From Shinella sumterensis (lineage in GTDB: Bacteria; Pseudomonadota; Alphaproteobacteria; Rhizobiales; Rhizobiaceae), in contig NZ_MYFN02000016.1 of assembly GCF_004514425.2 (NCBI RefSeq), forward strand, positions 1 through 64,000: a stretch of 64,000 nucleotides of DNA. Direction: 5' to 3'. The translations under genes and the position numbers were made by a program. Of the stretch, positions 11,670 to 22,211 are shown piece by piece (position 1 is the stretch's first letter; the number at the start of each line of letters is the position of its first letter). The notes under the pieces were generated by a model. It saw only the letters and a program-made list of their open reading frames with translations, did not search any database and was not told the origin of the DNA.

Positions 11670-12263
11670 TCACGCCACGCGGGCGCGCAATCCGTCCAGC
11701 AACCTCCTGAACGCGTCGACGGCCTGCCGCGACGTGGCCTCGGGCGTCTGCGAATTGGCGATCCATAGCGCGGCATGGCTGCTTGCGCCGTTGATCAGCC
11801 GGGCCGCCGCCTCCGTATCGATGTCCACCATCAGGCCATCCGCCTTCAAACGTTCGATGCTGCGGCTGAGCGCGGCGATGCAGCCGTTGCTCGTCGGCCA
11901 TTGCGAGACGTCGCCCAGCACCGCCGGACCGTCGCGGAACATGATGCGCTGTATCTCCGGCTCCAGCGCCATTTCGATATAGGCGACGCATTCGTCGACA
12001 AAGCCTTGCCAGCGGTTCGGCGCGGCAGCGGAAATGCGGTTGAGCCGCGTCGTCATCTCCGCATCGATCTGCTGGATGACGGCCTGGAGAAGCCCCGTCT
12101 TGTCGCCGAAATGGTGGTAGAGCGCGCCGCGCGTCAGCCCCGCCGCCGCCGTGAAGTCATCCATCGAGGCACCCGCATAACCGACCGTCCCGAAGGCATG
12201 GCGGCCGGAGGCGATGAGCTTTGCCCGGGTTTCGGCGATCATTTCTTCGCGCGGCTTGCGCAT
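11670..12263 (-). CDS. TetR-family transcriptional repressor
   Basis: A 197-residue regulator. Residues about 10-55 form the TetR helix-turn-helix: ETRAKLIASGRHAFGTVGYA, then DDFTAAAGLTRGALYHHFGDK. The rest is a helical ligand-binding domain ending in VDAFRRLLDGLRARVA. It is divergent from an MFS transporter, and the 115-base gap carries three ATACGnnnCGTAT palindromes that are its likely operators. By analogy with other TetR/efflux pairs, it probably represses both genes until it binds a substrate of the pump; the ligand is unknown. Confidence 0.9.
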   Translation of the reverse strand: MRKPREEMIAETRAKLIASGRHAFGTVGYAGASMDDFTAAAGLTRGALYHHFGDKTGLLQAVIQQIDAEMTTRLNRISAAAPNRWQGFVDECVAYIEMALEPEIQRIMFRDGPAVLGDVSQWPTSNGCIAALSRSIERLKADGLMVDIDTEAAARLINGASSHAALWIANSQTPEATSRQAVDAFRRLLDGLRARVA

Positions 12264-12278
12264 GGCGTCCCCTTTTAC

Positions 12279-12344
12279 ATACGTCGCGTATTTTATTTGA
12301 CATACGTTGCGTATGCAATTACCAATTCACATACGCAACGTATG
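12279..12344. promoter_or_regulatory. Triple TetR operator with divergent promoters
   Basis: Three copies of the 13-bp palindrome ATACGnnnCGTAT occur at 12279-12291, 12302-12314 and 12331-12343, with outer bases extending the symmetry in copies two and three. A tetR promoter is visible on the minus strand as TTGCAT (12318-12313), a 17-base spacer and TAAAAT (12295-12290), with copy two in its spacer. On the plus strand TTGACA (12297-12302) abuts copy two. Confidence 0.82.
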
Positions 12345-12378
12345 TAGGCACTCATTCATCGATAGGCAGGAGCAGGCC

Positions 12379-13602
12379 ATGGCCAACCCCTACAAAGAGA
12401 TTTTCAGCGTGCCTGGCACGATAGGTTTTTCCACTGCCGGCTTTTTCGCGCGCCTGCCCATCGCCATGGCGCCCATCGGCATTGTCGCCATGCTGTCGCA
12501 GGCGCATGGCGAATATTGGCTCGCGGGTGCTGTCTCCGCCACCTTCGCGCTCACCAATGCGCTGATCGCACCGCAGGTGTCCCGGCTTGTCGATCGCTAC
12601 GGCCAGTCCGCGGTGCTCACGCCCGCAACGATCATCTCCGTCATGGCTTTTCTGACGCTGATTGCGGCTACCAACCAGGCCTGGCCGGTCTGGACGCTCT
12701 TCGCCTCGGCCTTCTTCGCCGCCACCATGCCCAGCATGCCGGCCATGCTGCGCGCCCGCTGGACCGGACTTTTCCGCGACCGGCCGGAGATGAACACCGC
12801 CTTCGCCTTCGAATCGGCGGCCGATGAACTCGTCTATATCGCCGGAGCCTCGCTGTCGGTCGGTCTCGCCGTCGCGCTCTTCCCCGAGGCCGGCATGCTG
12901 GTCAGCACCCTATGCCTCGCCCTCGGCACCCTCGCCTTCGTCCTGCAACGCGCGACGGAGCCCGCGATCCGCACGGCCGGCAGCGGCAGCCCGCAAACGT
13001 CGGCCATCCGCCTGCCCGCGGTGCAGATCATCACGCTCGCGCTCGTCTTCGTCGGCGCCACCTTTGCCACCGCCGAGGTCAGCGCGGTCGCCATCACCAA
13101 GGATCTCGGGCAGCCCAACGCGGCAAGTCTCGTCATCGGCGTCTACGGCGTCGGCTCCTTCATCGTCGGCCTCCTGCTCGGCGCGATCAACCCCTCCATG
13201 CCCTTGCAGAAGCAGATGATGATCGCCGTGACGGTGCTCGGCCTCACCGCCCTGCCGCTGCCCTTTGCCGGCACGGTGCCGCTCCTGGCGATCGCCCTCT
13301 TCATCAGCGGCGTCGCGATCTCGCCGACCTTCATCACCGCCTTCGGACTGGTTGAACGCCGCGTGCCGGCGGCGATGCTGACGGAAGGCGTCACATGGGT
13401 CACAACGGGCATCGGCATCGGCATGGCGCTGGGCGCCTTCGTGGCCGGCTGGGCTGTGGATACGTTCGGCCCGCAGAACGGCTTCTGGGTGTCCGTCGCC
13501 GCCTGCCTGGGTGCCCTGCTGACGGTCGCGCTCGGTCAGCGCACATTGGCCGGCGAAGACTGTGACGACGGCGTCTGCCCGACGCCGCAAGCCGCCGAAT
13601 AA
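12379..13602 (+). CDS. MFS transporter (efflux type)
   Basis: A 407-residue membrane protein with about 12 hydrophobic segments. The start MANPYKEIFSVPGTIGFSTAGF follows GGCAGGAG. The loop RLVDRYGQSAVLTPA between helices 2 and 3 corresponds to the MFS motif A region, and RARWTGLFRDRPEMNTAFAFESAADELVYIAGASLS covers the middle helices in a form common to small drug-type MFS members. Its position opposite a tetR gene with shared operators suggests inducible export. The C terminus has a Cys/acid tail (GEDCDDGVCPTP). Substrate unknown. Confidence 0.85.
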   Translation: MANPYKEIFSVPGTIGFSTAGFFARLPIAMAPIGIVAMLSQAHGEYWLAGAVSATFALTNALIAPQVSRLVDRYGQSAVLTPATIISVMAFLTLIAATNQAWPVWTLFASAFFAATMPSMPAMLRARWTGLFRDRPEMNTAFAFESAADELVYIAGASLSVGLAVALFPEAGMLVSTLCLALGTLAFVLQRATEPAIRTAGSGSPQTSAIRLPAVQIITLALVFVGATFATAEVSAVAITKDLGQPNAASLVIGVYGVGSFIVGLLLGAINPSMPLQKQMMIAVTVLGLTALPLPFAGTVPLLAIALFISGVAISPTFITAFGLVERRVPAAMLTEGVTWVTTGIGIGMALGAFVAGWAVDTFGPQNGFWVSVAACLGALLTVALGQRTLAGEDCDDGVCPTPQAAE

Positions 13603-13608
13603 GGCAGC

Positions 13609-13634
13609 AAGGCCCGGCCACCGCGCCGGGCCTT
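13609..13634 (+). terminator. Terminator-like hairpin after the MFS gene
   Basis: Perfect 10-bp arms AAGGCCCGGC/GCCGGGCCTT with a 6-base loop, 6 bases past the stop codon; the T-run is only two bases. Confidence 0.55.
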
Positions 13635-13819
13635 CACGCCCACCGCTTGACGCCATCGCGCCACACCACTAACAAGCGCATCAGGTTTCAGATACCTGCC
13701 GCTCGCAGACGAAAGTCCCGGTGAAATCTGATCTTGGACGAACCCGACCCTCGAAGCATTTCGTGCGGCAGGCAATGCGAGCCCCTCCCTCTCATCGAAA
13801 TGCACATGAGGAGAGCGGG

Positions 13820-15181
13820 ATGTCGCAAGACCTTTCCAATCCATTTCTGACCGCGCCGCTCGGCGCGCTTTTCGCCAGAACGGCAGCGCCCATCGTCTTT
13901 GTCATGAGCATGAACGGGCTTTTGACCGTCATGGATGCCGTGATGCTCGGCCTCTATGCCGGGCCGGAGGCCGTCGCCGCCGTCACGGCGGTCTTTCCCA
14001 TCTTCATGCTGCTGGTGGCGCTCGCCACCCTCGTCGGCAGCGGCATGGCGAGCCTGCTCGCGCGCCGCCTCGGCGCAGGCGACCTGCCGGCAGCCCGCAA
14101 CGCCTTCGCCGCCGCCCACGGGCTGGCACTGGCCATCGGCGCGGCCTTCATCCTGGCGTTTCTCGCCTTCGGCCTCACGCTCATCGCCGCCATCGCCAAC
14201 GGCGCGCCGCTGCTCGAAACGCTGGCCTATCGCTACATCGCGATCGTCATGTTCTTCTCGCCGCTCCAGCTGCTGCTGGCCGTCAATGTCGATGCGCTTC
14301 GTTGCGAGGGGCGTGTCGGGCTGATGGCGCTGGCGAGCCTCTTCGTCTCGCTCGCCAACCTTGCCTTCAACTATATCCTGATCGCGGGGTTCGATCTCGG
14401 CGTCACCGGCTCCGCGCTCGGGACCGTATTGGCGCAACTTTTGGCGCTCGGCTTTCTGGCGGTGTTCAGGACTGTCGGGAAAACCAACCTGCGCCTCGTG
14501 GACATCATGGCCAAACCGTCCGACCTGTCCAGTTCGACACGAGACATCCTGGCGCTCGGCGCGCCGCAAAGCCTCGGCTTCATCGGCCTTGCGCTCGTCT
14601 CCGCCGCAGTCATAGCCGCCCTGCAAATCTCTGCCGGAGGCGCATACGAAACCCTGGTCACCGCCTACGGCATCGTCACGCGCATCCTCACCTTCGCCTA
14701 TCTGCCGCTGCTCGGCATGAGCCAGGCCGTGCAGACGATCCTGGGCAACAACCATGGTGCCGGCCTCACGCAGCGCGCCACCAAGGTGCTGCGCCTCGGC
14801 CTCGCCGCCGTTTTCATCTATTGCCTCGGCATCGAAATCCTGCTCGTCACCGTGCCCGGCCGGATCGCCGGCCTGTTCGTCGCGGATGCGTCCGTCATCG
14901 CCGCCGTCACGCGCATCATGCCGATCATGGCCGCGCTCTACATCCTTTCCGGCCCGCTCATGGTCATCGCCGGTTCCTTTCAGGCAATCGGCGATGCCAG
15001 ACGCGCGGCCCTGCTGAGCCTCGCAAAGCCCTATCTCTTCACCATGCCGCTGGTGCTGGTCCTGACCACGCTGCTGGGGGAAAAAGGCATCTGGTTCGCC
15101 ACGCCCGCGGCGGATGCGCTGCTGCTTGCCCTTACGGCCATCACGTTACGGCAGGTGAGGTGCCGCACCGTCAGCCCATAA
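13820..15181 (+). CDS. MATE-family efflux transporter
   Basis: A 453-residue protein with about 12 membrane segments in two similar halves, as in multidrug and toxin extrusion transporters that exchange cations or drugs for Na+ or H+. The first half begins TAPLGALFARTAAPIVFVMSMNGLLTVMDA; the second half repeats the pattern at DILALGAPQSLGFIGLALVSAAV. The start MSQDLSNPFL follows GAGGAGAG; upstream Met codons belong to a leader without homology. It stands alone on the plus strand and ends in a bidirectional terminator shared with pyrG. Confidence 0.88.
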   Translation: MSQDLSNPFLTAPLGALFARTAAPIVFVMSMNGLLTVMDAVMLGLYAGPEAVAAVTAVFPIFMLLVALATLVGSGMASLLARRLGAGDLPAARNAFAAAHGLALAIGAAFILAFLAFGLTLIAAIANGAPLLETLAYRYIAIVMFFSPLQLLLAVNVDALRCEGRVGLMALASLFVSLANLAFNYILIAGFDLGVTGSALGTVLAQLLALGFLAVFRTVGKTNLRLVDIMAKPSDLSSSTRDILALGAPQSLGFIGLALVSAAVIAALQISAGGAYETLVTAYGIVTRILTFAYLPLLGMSQAVQTILGNNHGAGLTQRATKVLRLGLAAVFIYCLGIEILLVTVPGRIAGLFVADASVIAAVTRIMPIMAALYILSGPLMVIAGSFQAIGDARRAALLSLAKPYLFTMPLVLVLTTLLGEKGIWFATPAADALLLALTAITLRQVRCRTVSP

Positions 15182-15219
15182 AAAAACCGCCCGGTGCTTG
15201 GCGCGCGCCGGGCGGTTTT
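15181..15219. terminator. Bidirectional terminator between the MATE gene and pyrG
   Basis: Perfect 10-bp arms AACCGCCCGG/CCGGGCGGTT (15185-15194 and 15208-15217), followed by TTTT on the plus strand and preceded by six A residues, which give TTTTTT on the minus strand. The first A is the last base of the MATE stop codon. Confidence 0.85.
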
Positions 15220-15238
15220 CAAAAGTGCATTGCGACAC

Positions 15239-16951
<1,713 letters not shown>

Positions 16952-16964
16952 TTACACAGAAGAA

Positions 16965-16989
16965 GGCCGGTTGGTTTTGCCAACCGGCC
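16965..16989. terminator. Hairpin between secG and pyrG
   Basis: Perfect 10-bp arms GGCCGGTTGG/CCAACCGGCC with a 5-base loop. In the secG direction it is followed by TTCTTCTG, a poor T-tract; the better T-run is on the opposite side. Confidence 0.5.
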
Positions 16990-17012
16990 GGTTTGTTTTT
17001 GTTTGCTTCGGC

Positions 17013-17534
17013 TTACTGGCCGCTCGGGACGCCGGTGTTGCCGCCGGTCTCCGCTGCGCCACCCGTCGTGGCGGGCGTCTGGCCCGCGCCGGTGGTGGCG
17101 TTGCCGCCCTCGGTCGGAACGGCGTCGGTGCCGGTCGCCGCGGGCGTCTGGTTGGTGGTGTTGCCGGTGCCCTGGCCCTGCGTGCCCTGGTTTTGAGTGC
17201 CCTGGTTCTGCTGGGTGCCGCCGTTCTGCTGGCTCTGGCCGCCGCCGAGCGCGTCGAGAACGCCGCCGGTGCCGGTCGTGCCGGGAATACGGTCGAGAAT
17301 GTCGGTCGGACGCGTCTCGTAGCGGGCATAGATGCCCATGCCGAGCGCAAGCACGAAGAACAGCGTGGCGAGGATCGCCGTGGTGCGCGTCAGGGCATTG
17401 GCCGTGCCGCGCGCCGACATGAAGCCGGAGCCGCCGCCAATGCCGAGGCCGCCGCCTTCCGAGCGCTGGATCAGCACGACGCCGATCAGCGCGACGACGA
17501 CCATGAGATAAATGACGAGCAAGATGGTCTGCAT
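17013..17534 (-). CDS. secG: Preprotein translocase subunit SecG
   Basis: A 173-residue SecG, an accessory subunit of the SecYEG channel in the inner membrane. Helix 1 (about 2-22, ILLVIYLMVVVALIGVVLIQ) is followed by the conserved RSEGGGLGIGGG and FMSARGTANALTRTTAILAT, then helix 2 (about 50-68). This core is about 75 residues, the usual SecG size. The remaining roughly 90 residues form a low-complexity tail rich in Gly, Gln, Asn and Thr with short repeats such as NQGTQNQGTQGQGTGN. It is downstream of tpiA, the usual pairing. Confidence 0.93.
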   Translation of the reverse strand: MQTILLVIYLMVVVALIGVVLIQRSEGGGLGIGGGSGFMSARGTANALTRTTAILATLFFVLALGMGIYARYETRPTDILDRIPGTTGTGGVLDALGGGQSQQNGGTQQNQGTQNQGTQGQGTGNTTNQTPAATGTDAVPTEGGNATTGAGQTPATTGGAAETGGNTGVPSGQ

Positions 17535-17627
17535 GTTTAGCTATCCCGGCCAAGCGGCCAAATTTCAGGTTTGCGGCTCAATATACCAAGCCGTGCGCCA
17601 TTCCAAGCCCCAGCGATCAATCCGCCT

Positions 17628-17665
17628 GCCCTTTTGCAGGCAGACGGAAGAGGCTGCAAAAGGGC
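17628..17665. repeat. Inverted repeat abutting the tpiA stop codon
   Basis: Perfect 12-bp arms GCCCTTTTGCAG/CTGCAAAAGGGC with a 14-base loop; the arm begins directly after the tpiA stop. It lacks a T-tract, so it may protect or process the 3' end rather than terminate. Confidence 0.55.
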
Positions 17666-18436
17666 TTACGCCGTCAGCGCTTCATAGGCCCGGTAGATGG
17701 CGAGGAAATCGTCGGATTTCAAGCTCGCCCCGCCGATCAGCGCACCGTCGACATTGGCGACGCCCATCAATTCCTTCGCATTGCCCGGCTTGACGGAACC
17801 GCCGTAGAGAATGCGCATCTTCGCGCCCTCGCCGGCAAAGCGCGCCGAAAGTTCCGCGCGCATGAAGGCATGCGCCTCTTCCACGTCCGTGGCCGTCGGT
17901 GTCAGCCCCGTGCCGATCGCCCAGACCGGTTCATAGGCGATGACGGTGTTCTGCGCCGTCGCGCCATCCGGCACCGAGGCCGCAAGCTGGCTTTTCAGCA
18001 CGCCCAGCGTCTTGCCCGCCTTGCGCTCCTCGCCCGTCTCGCCGATGCAGACGATGGCGACGAGGTCGTTTTCATGGGCGATTTCCGCCTTGGTGCGCAC
18101 CAGCGCGTCGCTTTCCTTGTGGTCGGTGCGGCGCTCGGAATGGCCGACGATCACATGGGTGCCGAAGCAGTCGGCGATCATCTCGGCGGAAATGTCGCCG
18201 GTATGCGCGCCGGAGGCCTTTTCATGGCAGTCCTGCGCGCCGATCAGGAGCGGGCTGTCGTCGCAAAGCGCCGTCGCCACGTAGAGAAGGGTCGCCGGCG
18301 GGCAGATCAGCGCCTCCACCTTTTCGGAAAGCGGCCCCTTCACGCCTTCGGCCATCGCCTTGATCTGGTCGAGCGATGCGCGCGTGCCGTTCATCTTCCA
18401 GTTCCCGGCGACGAGCGGTGTTACATCCGGTGTCAT
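17666..18436 (-). CDS. tpiA: Triosephosphate isomerase
   Basis: A 256-residue TIM-barrel enzyme interconverting dihydroxyacetone phosphate and glyceraldehyde 3-phosphate. Catalytic residues are all present: Lys14 in AGNWKMNG, His in VGHSERR, Glu in [11 protein letters not shown]. The phosphate-binding loop appears as [14 protein letters not shown]. The start [14 protein letters not shown] fits the family length; the longer reading adds unrelated residues. It heads the tpiA-secG pair on the minus strand. Confidence 0.97.
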   Translation of the reverse strand: MTPDVTPLVAGNWKMNGTRASLDQIKAMAEGVKGPLSEKVEALICPPATLLYVATALCDDSPLLIGAQDCHEKASGAHTGDISAEMIADCFGTHVIVGHSERRTDHKESDALVRTKAEIAHENDLVAIVCIGETGEERKAGKTLGVLKSQLAASVPDGATAQNTVIAYEPVWAIGTGLTPTATDVEEAHAFMRAELSARFAGEGAKMRILYGGSVKPGNAKELMGVANVDGALIGGASLKSDDFLAIYRAYEALTA

Positions 18437-18533
18437 GAGGCCTCCCTGTCCTTGAATTCTCGGGTCGCATGGGGCGTAGCAAATCGGCGCGGCCAAGGAA
18501 AGGCATGGCGAAAGTCTTCGCCCCCTATCCGCT

Positions 18534-19418
18534 TCAGCGCGCCAGCAGGAAATTCAGCGTCTCGCGCCAGTCGGTCATGCGCACCGGCGTGCCGTGGCCG
18601 CCGGTCTGGAACAGCACGAAGCGGGTGGGAATGCCGGCCTTGCGCAGCTTGCGGAACACCGCGATCTGGTCGTTGGCCGCATAGACCTTGTCGCTGTCGC
18701 CATGCGTGAAATAGACCGGCAGCTTGGCCTTGAAGGCCGGCGTCTTGGCATAGTCTCCATCCGCCGCCCCGCCCATCAGCACCATGCCGGACAGGCTTTT
18801 CACCGCCGTGGCGTCGCGCACCACGCGCGCGCAGATGAAACTGCCCATTGACGCACAGGCAAGAATGACGGGCGCATCGGGCGAGAGCGCCTTGGCCCGC
18901 AGGATCAGGCCGGAAATGCGCGCAGCGCCCGCATCGTCGAACGACGGCACGCTCGGTGCGTAATAGACGCCGCCGTTCTGCACCGCGAGGTTCTTCAGGC
19001 GGTTGAAATTGCCGCCGAAGGTCCAGTCGTTGTTGCCGAGGCGCCGGTCGCCGCCGCGGCCGTGGATGAAGATCACGGTGAAGGCCGCCCCCTCGCCCTT
19101 GCCGGTCATGGCGACGTCGAGCTTGCCGGCCGGCGTGTCCACCGTGAGCGCCTGCGTCGCCTTCTTCACCGCCGTCGAGACATAGGCGGATTTCACGCGC
19201 CGCTCGGGCACCTGGTCGCGCCCGTTGATGTCGCGCATCTCCTCGTAGTCGACGACGCGCAGCGCTCCGTCATCGGCCGTCTCGACCACGGTGCCATAGG
19301 CGAACAGCTCGTCCTTCCACGGCTTGAGCGTGAGTGCCGACGCCTGATGGGCGGCCAGGCCGGTGAAAACGGCGGCCAGAACGAACCGGCGAAGGCAATC
19401 AACTGTGGACTGAGCCAT
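18534..19418 (-). CDS. Exported alpha/beta-hydrolase-fold protein
   Basis: A 294-residue protein with a signal peptide ([28 protein letters not shown], cleavage near residue 28). The mature part shows [18 protein letters not shown] (oxyanion strand), the nucleophile elbow [12 protein letters not shown] with Ser in the xxSxG form, an acidic residue in [11 protein letters not shown] and the His in GGHGTPV, so a complete triad is likely. A periplasmic esterase or lipase-like activity is plausible but the substrate is unknown. It is divergent from parE. Confidence 0.78.
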   Translation of the reverse strand: MAQSTVDCLRRFVLAAVFTGLAAHQASALTLKPWKDELFAYGTVVETADDGALRVVDYEEMRDINGRDQVPERRVKSAYVSTAVKKATQALTVDTPAGKLDVAMTGKGEGAAFTVIFIHGRGGDRRLGNNDWTFGGNFNRLKNLAVQNGGVYYAPSVPSFDDAGAARISGLILRAKALSPDAPVILACASMGSFICARVVRDATAVKSLSGMVLMGGAADGDYAKTPAFKAKLPVYFTHGDSDKVYAANDQIAVFRKLRKAGIPTRFVLFQTGGHGTPVRMTDWRETLNFLLAR

Positions 19419-19625
19419 GAACACGCACTCCCTTGGGGTGGCGATACTTGCCATTCACCCGGATGCAAAGCAATCCTCGTGGCGCGGCGGTGCAGCCGGC
19501 GTTCGCGAAAACCCGCAGAATCTGGCAGAGTCGCAAGTGATTCGCCGCCCACCTCATTCCGCCACGCCGCGCTCCGCAGGGAGCGACGGCTGAAAGCGGC
19601 AGACGGAACAAACTCTGAACGGCCC

Positions 19626-21680
19626 ATGCAAGACGACAGCAACGACCTTTTCGCCAGCCTGCAATCCCAGCCCGCCCCCGAACCCGTGGCGCGGGAGGAA
19701 AAGCCCGTGCCGCGCGCCACCGCACCGGTCCCGGCCCCGCCGGCTGCCGGCGGCGATTACGACGCCTCGGCGATCCGCGTGCTGGAAGGGCTGGAGCCCG
19801 TGCGCATGCGTCCCGGCATGTATATCGGAGGCACGGACGAGAAGGCGCTGCACCACCTCTTCGCCGAAGTCATCGACAACTCGATGGACGAAGCGGTCGC
19901 CGGCCACGCCAACTTCATCGAGGTCAATCTCGACGCCGAAGGCTTTTTGACCGTCACCGACAACGGCCGCGGCATCCCGGTCGAGAACCACCCGCAGATG
20001 CCGGGAAAATCAACGCTGGAGGTCATCCTCACCGTGCTGCATGCCGGCGGCAAGTTCGACGGCAAGGCCTACGAGACATCGGGCGGCCTGCACGGCGTCG
20101 GCGTGTCCGTCGTCAATGCGCTGTCGGATCATCTCGAGGTCGAGGTCGCCCGCAACAAGAAGCTCTATCGCCAGCGCTTTTCGCGCGGCAAACCCGTCGG
20201 CGGGCTGGAAGAGCTCGGCGACGTGCACAACCGGCGCGGCACGAAGGTCCGCTTCCATCCGGATCCGGAGATTTTCGGCGCGCATGCGCGCTTCGATCCC
20301 GGCCGCGTCTTCCGCATGGCGCGCTCCAAGGCCTATCTCTTCGGCGGCGTCGAAATCCGCTGGAGCTGCGATCCGGCCCTTCTGCCCGAGGGATCCGAGA
20401 CGCCGGAAAAGGCGGTGTTCCACTTCCCCGGCGGCCTGAAGGACTATCTGCAGGCCACGCTCGGCAAGGACTACACCGTCACGCGCGAAATCTTCGCCGG
20501 CAAGAGCGAGAAGTCGGGCGGCCACGGCTCGCTGGAATGGGCCGTCACCTGGTACGGCGGCGATTCGCTCATCCACTCCTATTGCAACACCATCCCGACC
20601 GCCGATGGCGGCACGCATGAGGCGGGCCTGCGCATCGCGCTCACCAAGGGCCTGAAGAACTATGCCGAGCTGACGCAGAACAAGCGCGCCAGGGACATCA
20701 CCACCGACGACGTGATGATCTCGGCGGTCGGCATGCTCTCCGTCTTCATCCGCGAGCCGGAATTCGTCGGCCAGACCAAGGACAAGCTCGCCACCGTCGA
20801 GGCCCAGCGCATCGTCGAGAACGCGCTGCGCGACCCCTTCGACCACTACCTTGCCGACAACCCCGCCGAAGCCGCCAAGCTGCTCGACTGGGTCATCGAG
20901 CGCGCCGAAGAGCGCATGCGCCGCCGCAAGGAAAAGGAAGTCTCGCGCAAGACGGCCGTGCGCAAGCTGCGCCTGCCCGGCAAGCTCGCCGACTGCTCGC
21001 AGAATTCCGCCGAGGGTGCGGAACTCTTCATCGTCGAGGGCGATTCGGCCGGCGGCTCGGCCAAGCAGGCGCGAAACCGCGCCAACCAGGCCATCCTGCC
21101 GCTGCGCGGAAAAATCCTCAACGTCGCAAGCGCCGGCCGCGAGAAGCTCGGCGCCAACCAGCAGATTTCCGATCTGGTGCAGGCGCTCGGCTGCGGCACG
21201 CGCTCGAAATACCGCGACGAGGACCTGCGCTACGACCGCGTCATCGTCATGACCGATGCCGATGTCGACGGCGCGCATATCGCCTCGCTGCTCATCACCT
21301 TCTTCTATCAGGAGATGCCGGATCTGATCCGTGGCGGTCACCTCTATCTCGCCGTCCCGCCGCTCTACCGCCTGACCCAGGGCGGCAAGACGCTCTATGC
21401 CCGCGACGATGCGCACCGCGAGGAGCTGATGCGCACCGAATTCAACGGGCGCGGCAAGGTCGAGATCGGCCGCTTCAAGGGTCTGGGCGAAATGCTGCCG
21501 GCGCAGCTCAAGGAAACGACGATGGATCCGAAGAAGCGCACGCTCCTCAAGGTCGCCATCGACGACGTCGATTTCGAGGGCACCCGCACCGCCGTGGACG
21601 ACCTGATGGGCACGAAGCCGGAGGCGCGTTTCCGCTTCATCCAGGAGCGTGCGGTCTTTGCCGACAACCTCGATATCTGA
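19626..21680 (+). CDS. parE: DNA topoisomerase IV subunit B
   Basis: A 684-residue type IIA topoisomerase ATPase subunit. The GHKL ATPase domain shows IRVLEGLEPVRMRPGMYIGG, EVIDNSMDEA, VTDNGRGIPV and GGLHGVGVSVVNAL; the TOPRIM domain has FIVEGDSAGGSAKQARNR and VIVMTDADVDGAHIASLL. Length and the SAKQARNR form match ParE rather than the longer GyrB (GyrB would carry SAKQGRDR). The N-terminal 50 residues are a Pro/Ala-rich extension typical of alphaproteobacterial ParE. The start at MQDDSNDLF is used because upstream codons lie in the divergent promoter region. It decatenates replicated chromosomes with ParC. Confidence 0.93.
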   Translation: MQDDSNDLFASLQSQPAPEPVAREEKPVPRATAPVPAPPAAGGDYDASAIRVLEGLEPVRMRPGMYIGGTDEKALHHLFAEVIDNSMDEAVAGHANFIEVNLDAEGFLTVTDNGRGIPVENHPQMPGKSTLEVILTVLHAGGKFDGKAYETSGGLHGVGVSVVNALSDHLEVEVARNKKLYRQRFSRGKPVGGLEELGDVHNRRGTKVRFHPDPEIFGAHARFDPGRVFRMARSKAYLFGGVEIRWSCDPALLPEGSETPEKAVFHFPGGLKDYLQATLGKDYTVTREIFAGKSEKSGGHGSLEWAVTWYGGDSLIHSYCNTIPTADGGTHEAGLRIALTKGLKNYAELTQNKRARDITTDDVMISAVGMLSVFIREPEFVGQTKDKLATVEAQRIVENALRDPFDHYLADNPAEAAKLLDWVIERAEERMRRRKEKEVSRKTAVRKLRLPGKLADCSQNSAEGAELFIVEGDSAGGSAKQARNRANQAILPLRGKILNVASAGREKLGANQQISDLVQALGCGTRSKYRDEDLRYDRVIVMTDADVDGAHIASLLITFFYQEMPDLIRGGHLYLAVPPLYRLTQGGKTLYARDDAHREELMRTEFNGRGKVEIGRFKGLGEMLPAQLKETTMDPKKRTLLKVAIDDVDFEGTRTAVDDLMGTKPEARFRFIQERAVFADNLDI

Positions 21681-21749
21681 GGAAGGAATGCCTTACTTTC
21701 GCGCCATTGCCGGCCTCTAACCGGCGGCATCGATCCCGGAGAAACGGCC

Positions 21750-22178
21750 ATGAAAGCTGCGCTCATCGTCATGACGCTCATGGGCTGCGACGACAGCGCG
21801 ACCCAGTGCCACTATATCGATACGGTCGACCGCTCCTGGCAGACGGTCGCGCTGTGCGATGCGCAGGCGGAAACCTATATCAACCGCCATCAGGACAAGA
21901 ATTATCCTGTCATCGTGGCGGTCTGCGAAACCGCAAGCGACCGCATGACGGCGGAGGTCACGCCGACGCCCGATCCCGCGCCCGCCGACACGACCGCCCA
22001 GACCCCGCTGCCATTGCCGGCGGAAACGGTCGAGGCCCGTCAGGGCCTTGCGGCGCGCACGCTGGGTTTCCTGAAGAAAGCCATTCCGGACCGGCAGTCG
22101 CTGAAGGCCGCCGTCACCACGCCGATCCGCTATGCCGAGGACGGCTATTCCTGGGTCGCCAAGCGCTTCGCCGACTGA
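21750..22178 (+). CDS. Hypothetical protein, small and Cys-containing
   Basis: A 142-residue protein of unknown function. The N terminus MKAALIVMTLMGCDDSATQCHYIDT is short and hydrophobic and contains LMGC, a marginal lipobox. A Cys-containing block (TQCHYIDTVDRSWQTVALCDAQAETYI and VAVCETAS) precedes a Pro/Thr-rich linker (about 70-95) and a short basic C-terminal segment. It begins 70 bases after parE on the same strand and may be read from that transcript. Confidence 0.6.
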   Translation: MKAALIVMTLMGCDDSATQCHYIDTVDRSWQTVALCDAQAETYINRHQDKNYPVIVAVCETASDRMTAEVTPTPDPAPADTTAQTPLPLPAETVEARQGLAARTLGFLKKAIPDRQSLKAAVTTPIRYAEDGYSWVAKRFAD

Positions 22179-22211
22179 TCACCGAACGACGGACGGCCAG
22201 GCGCCTTCCCT

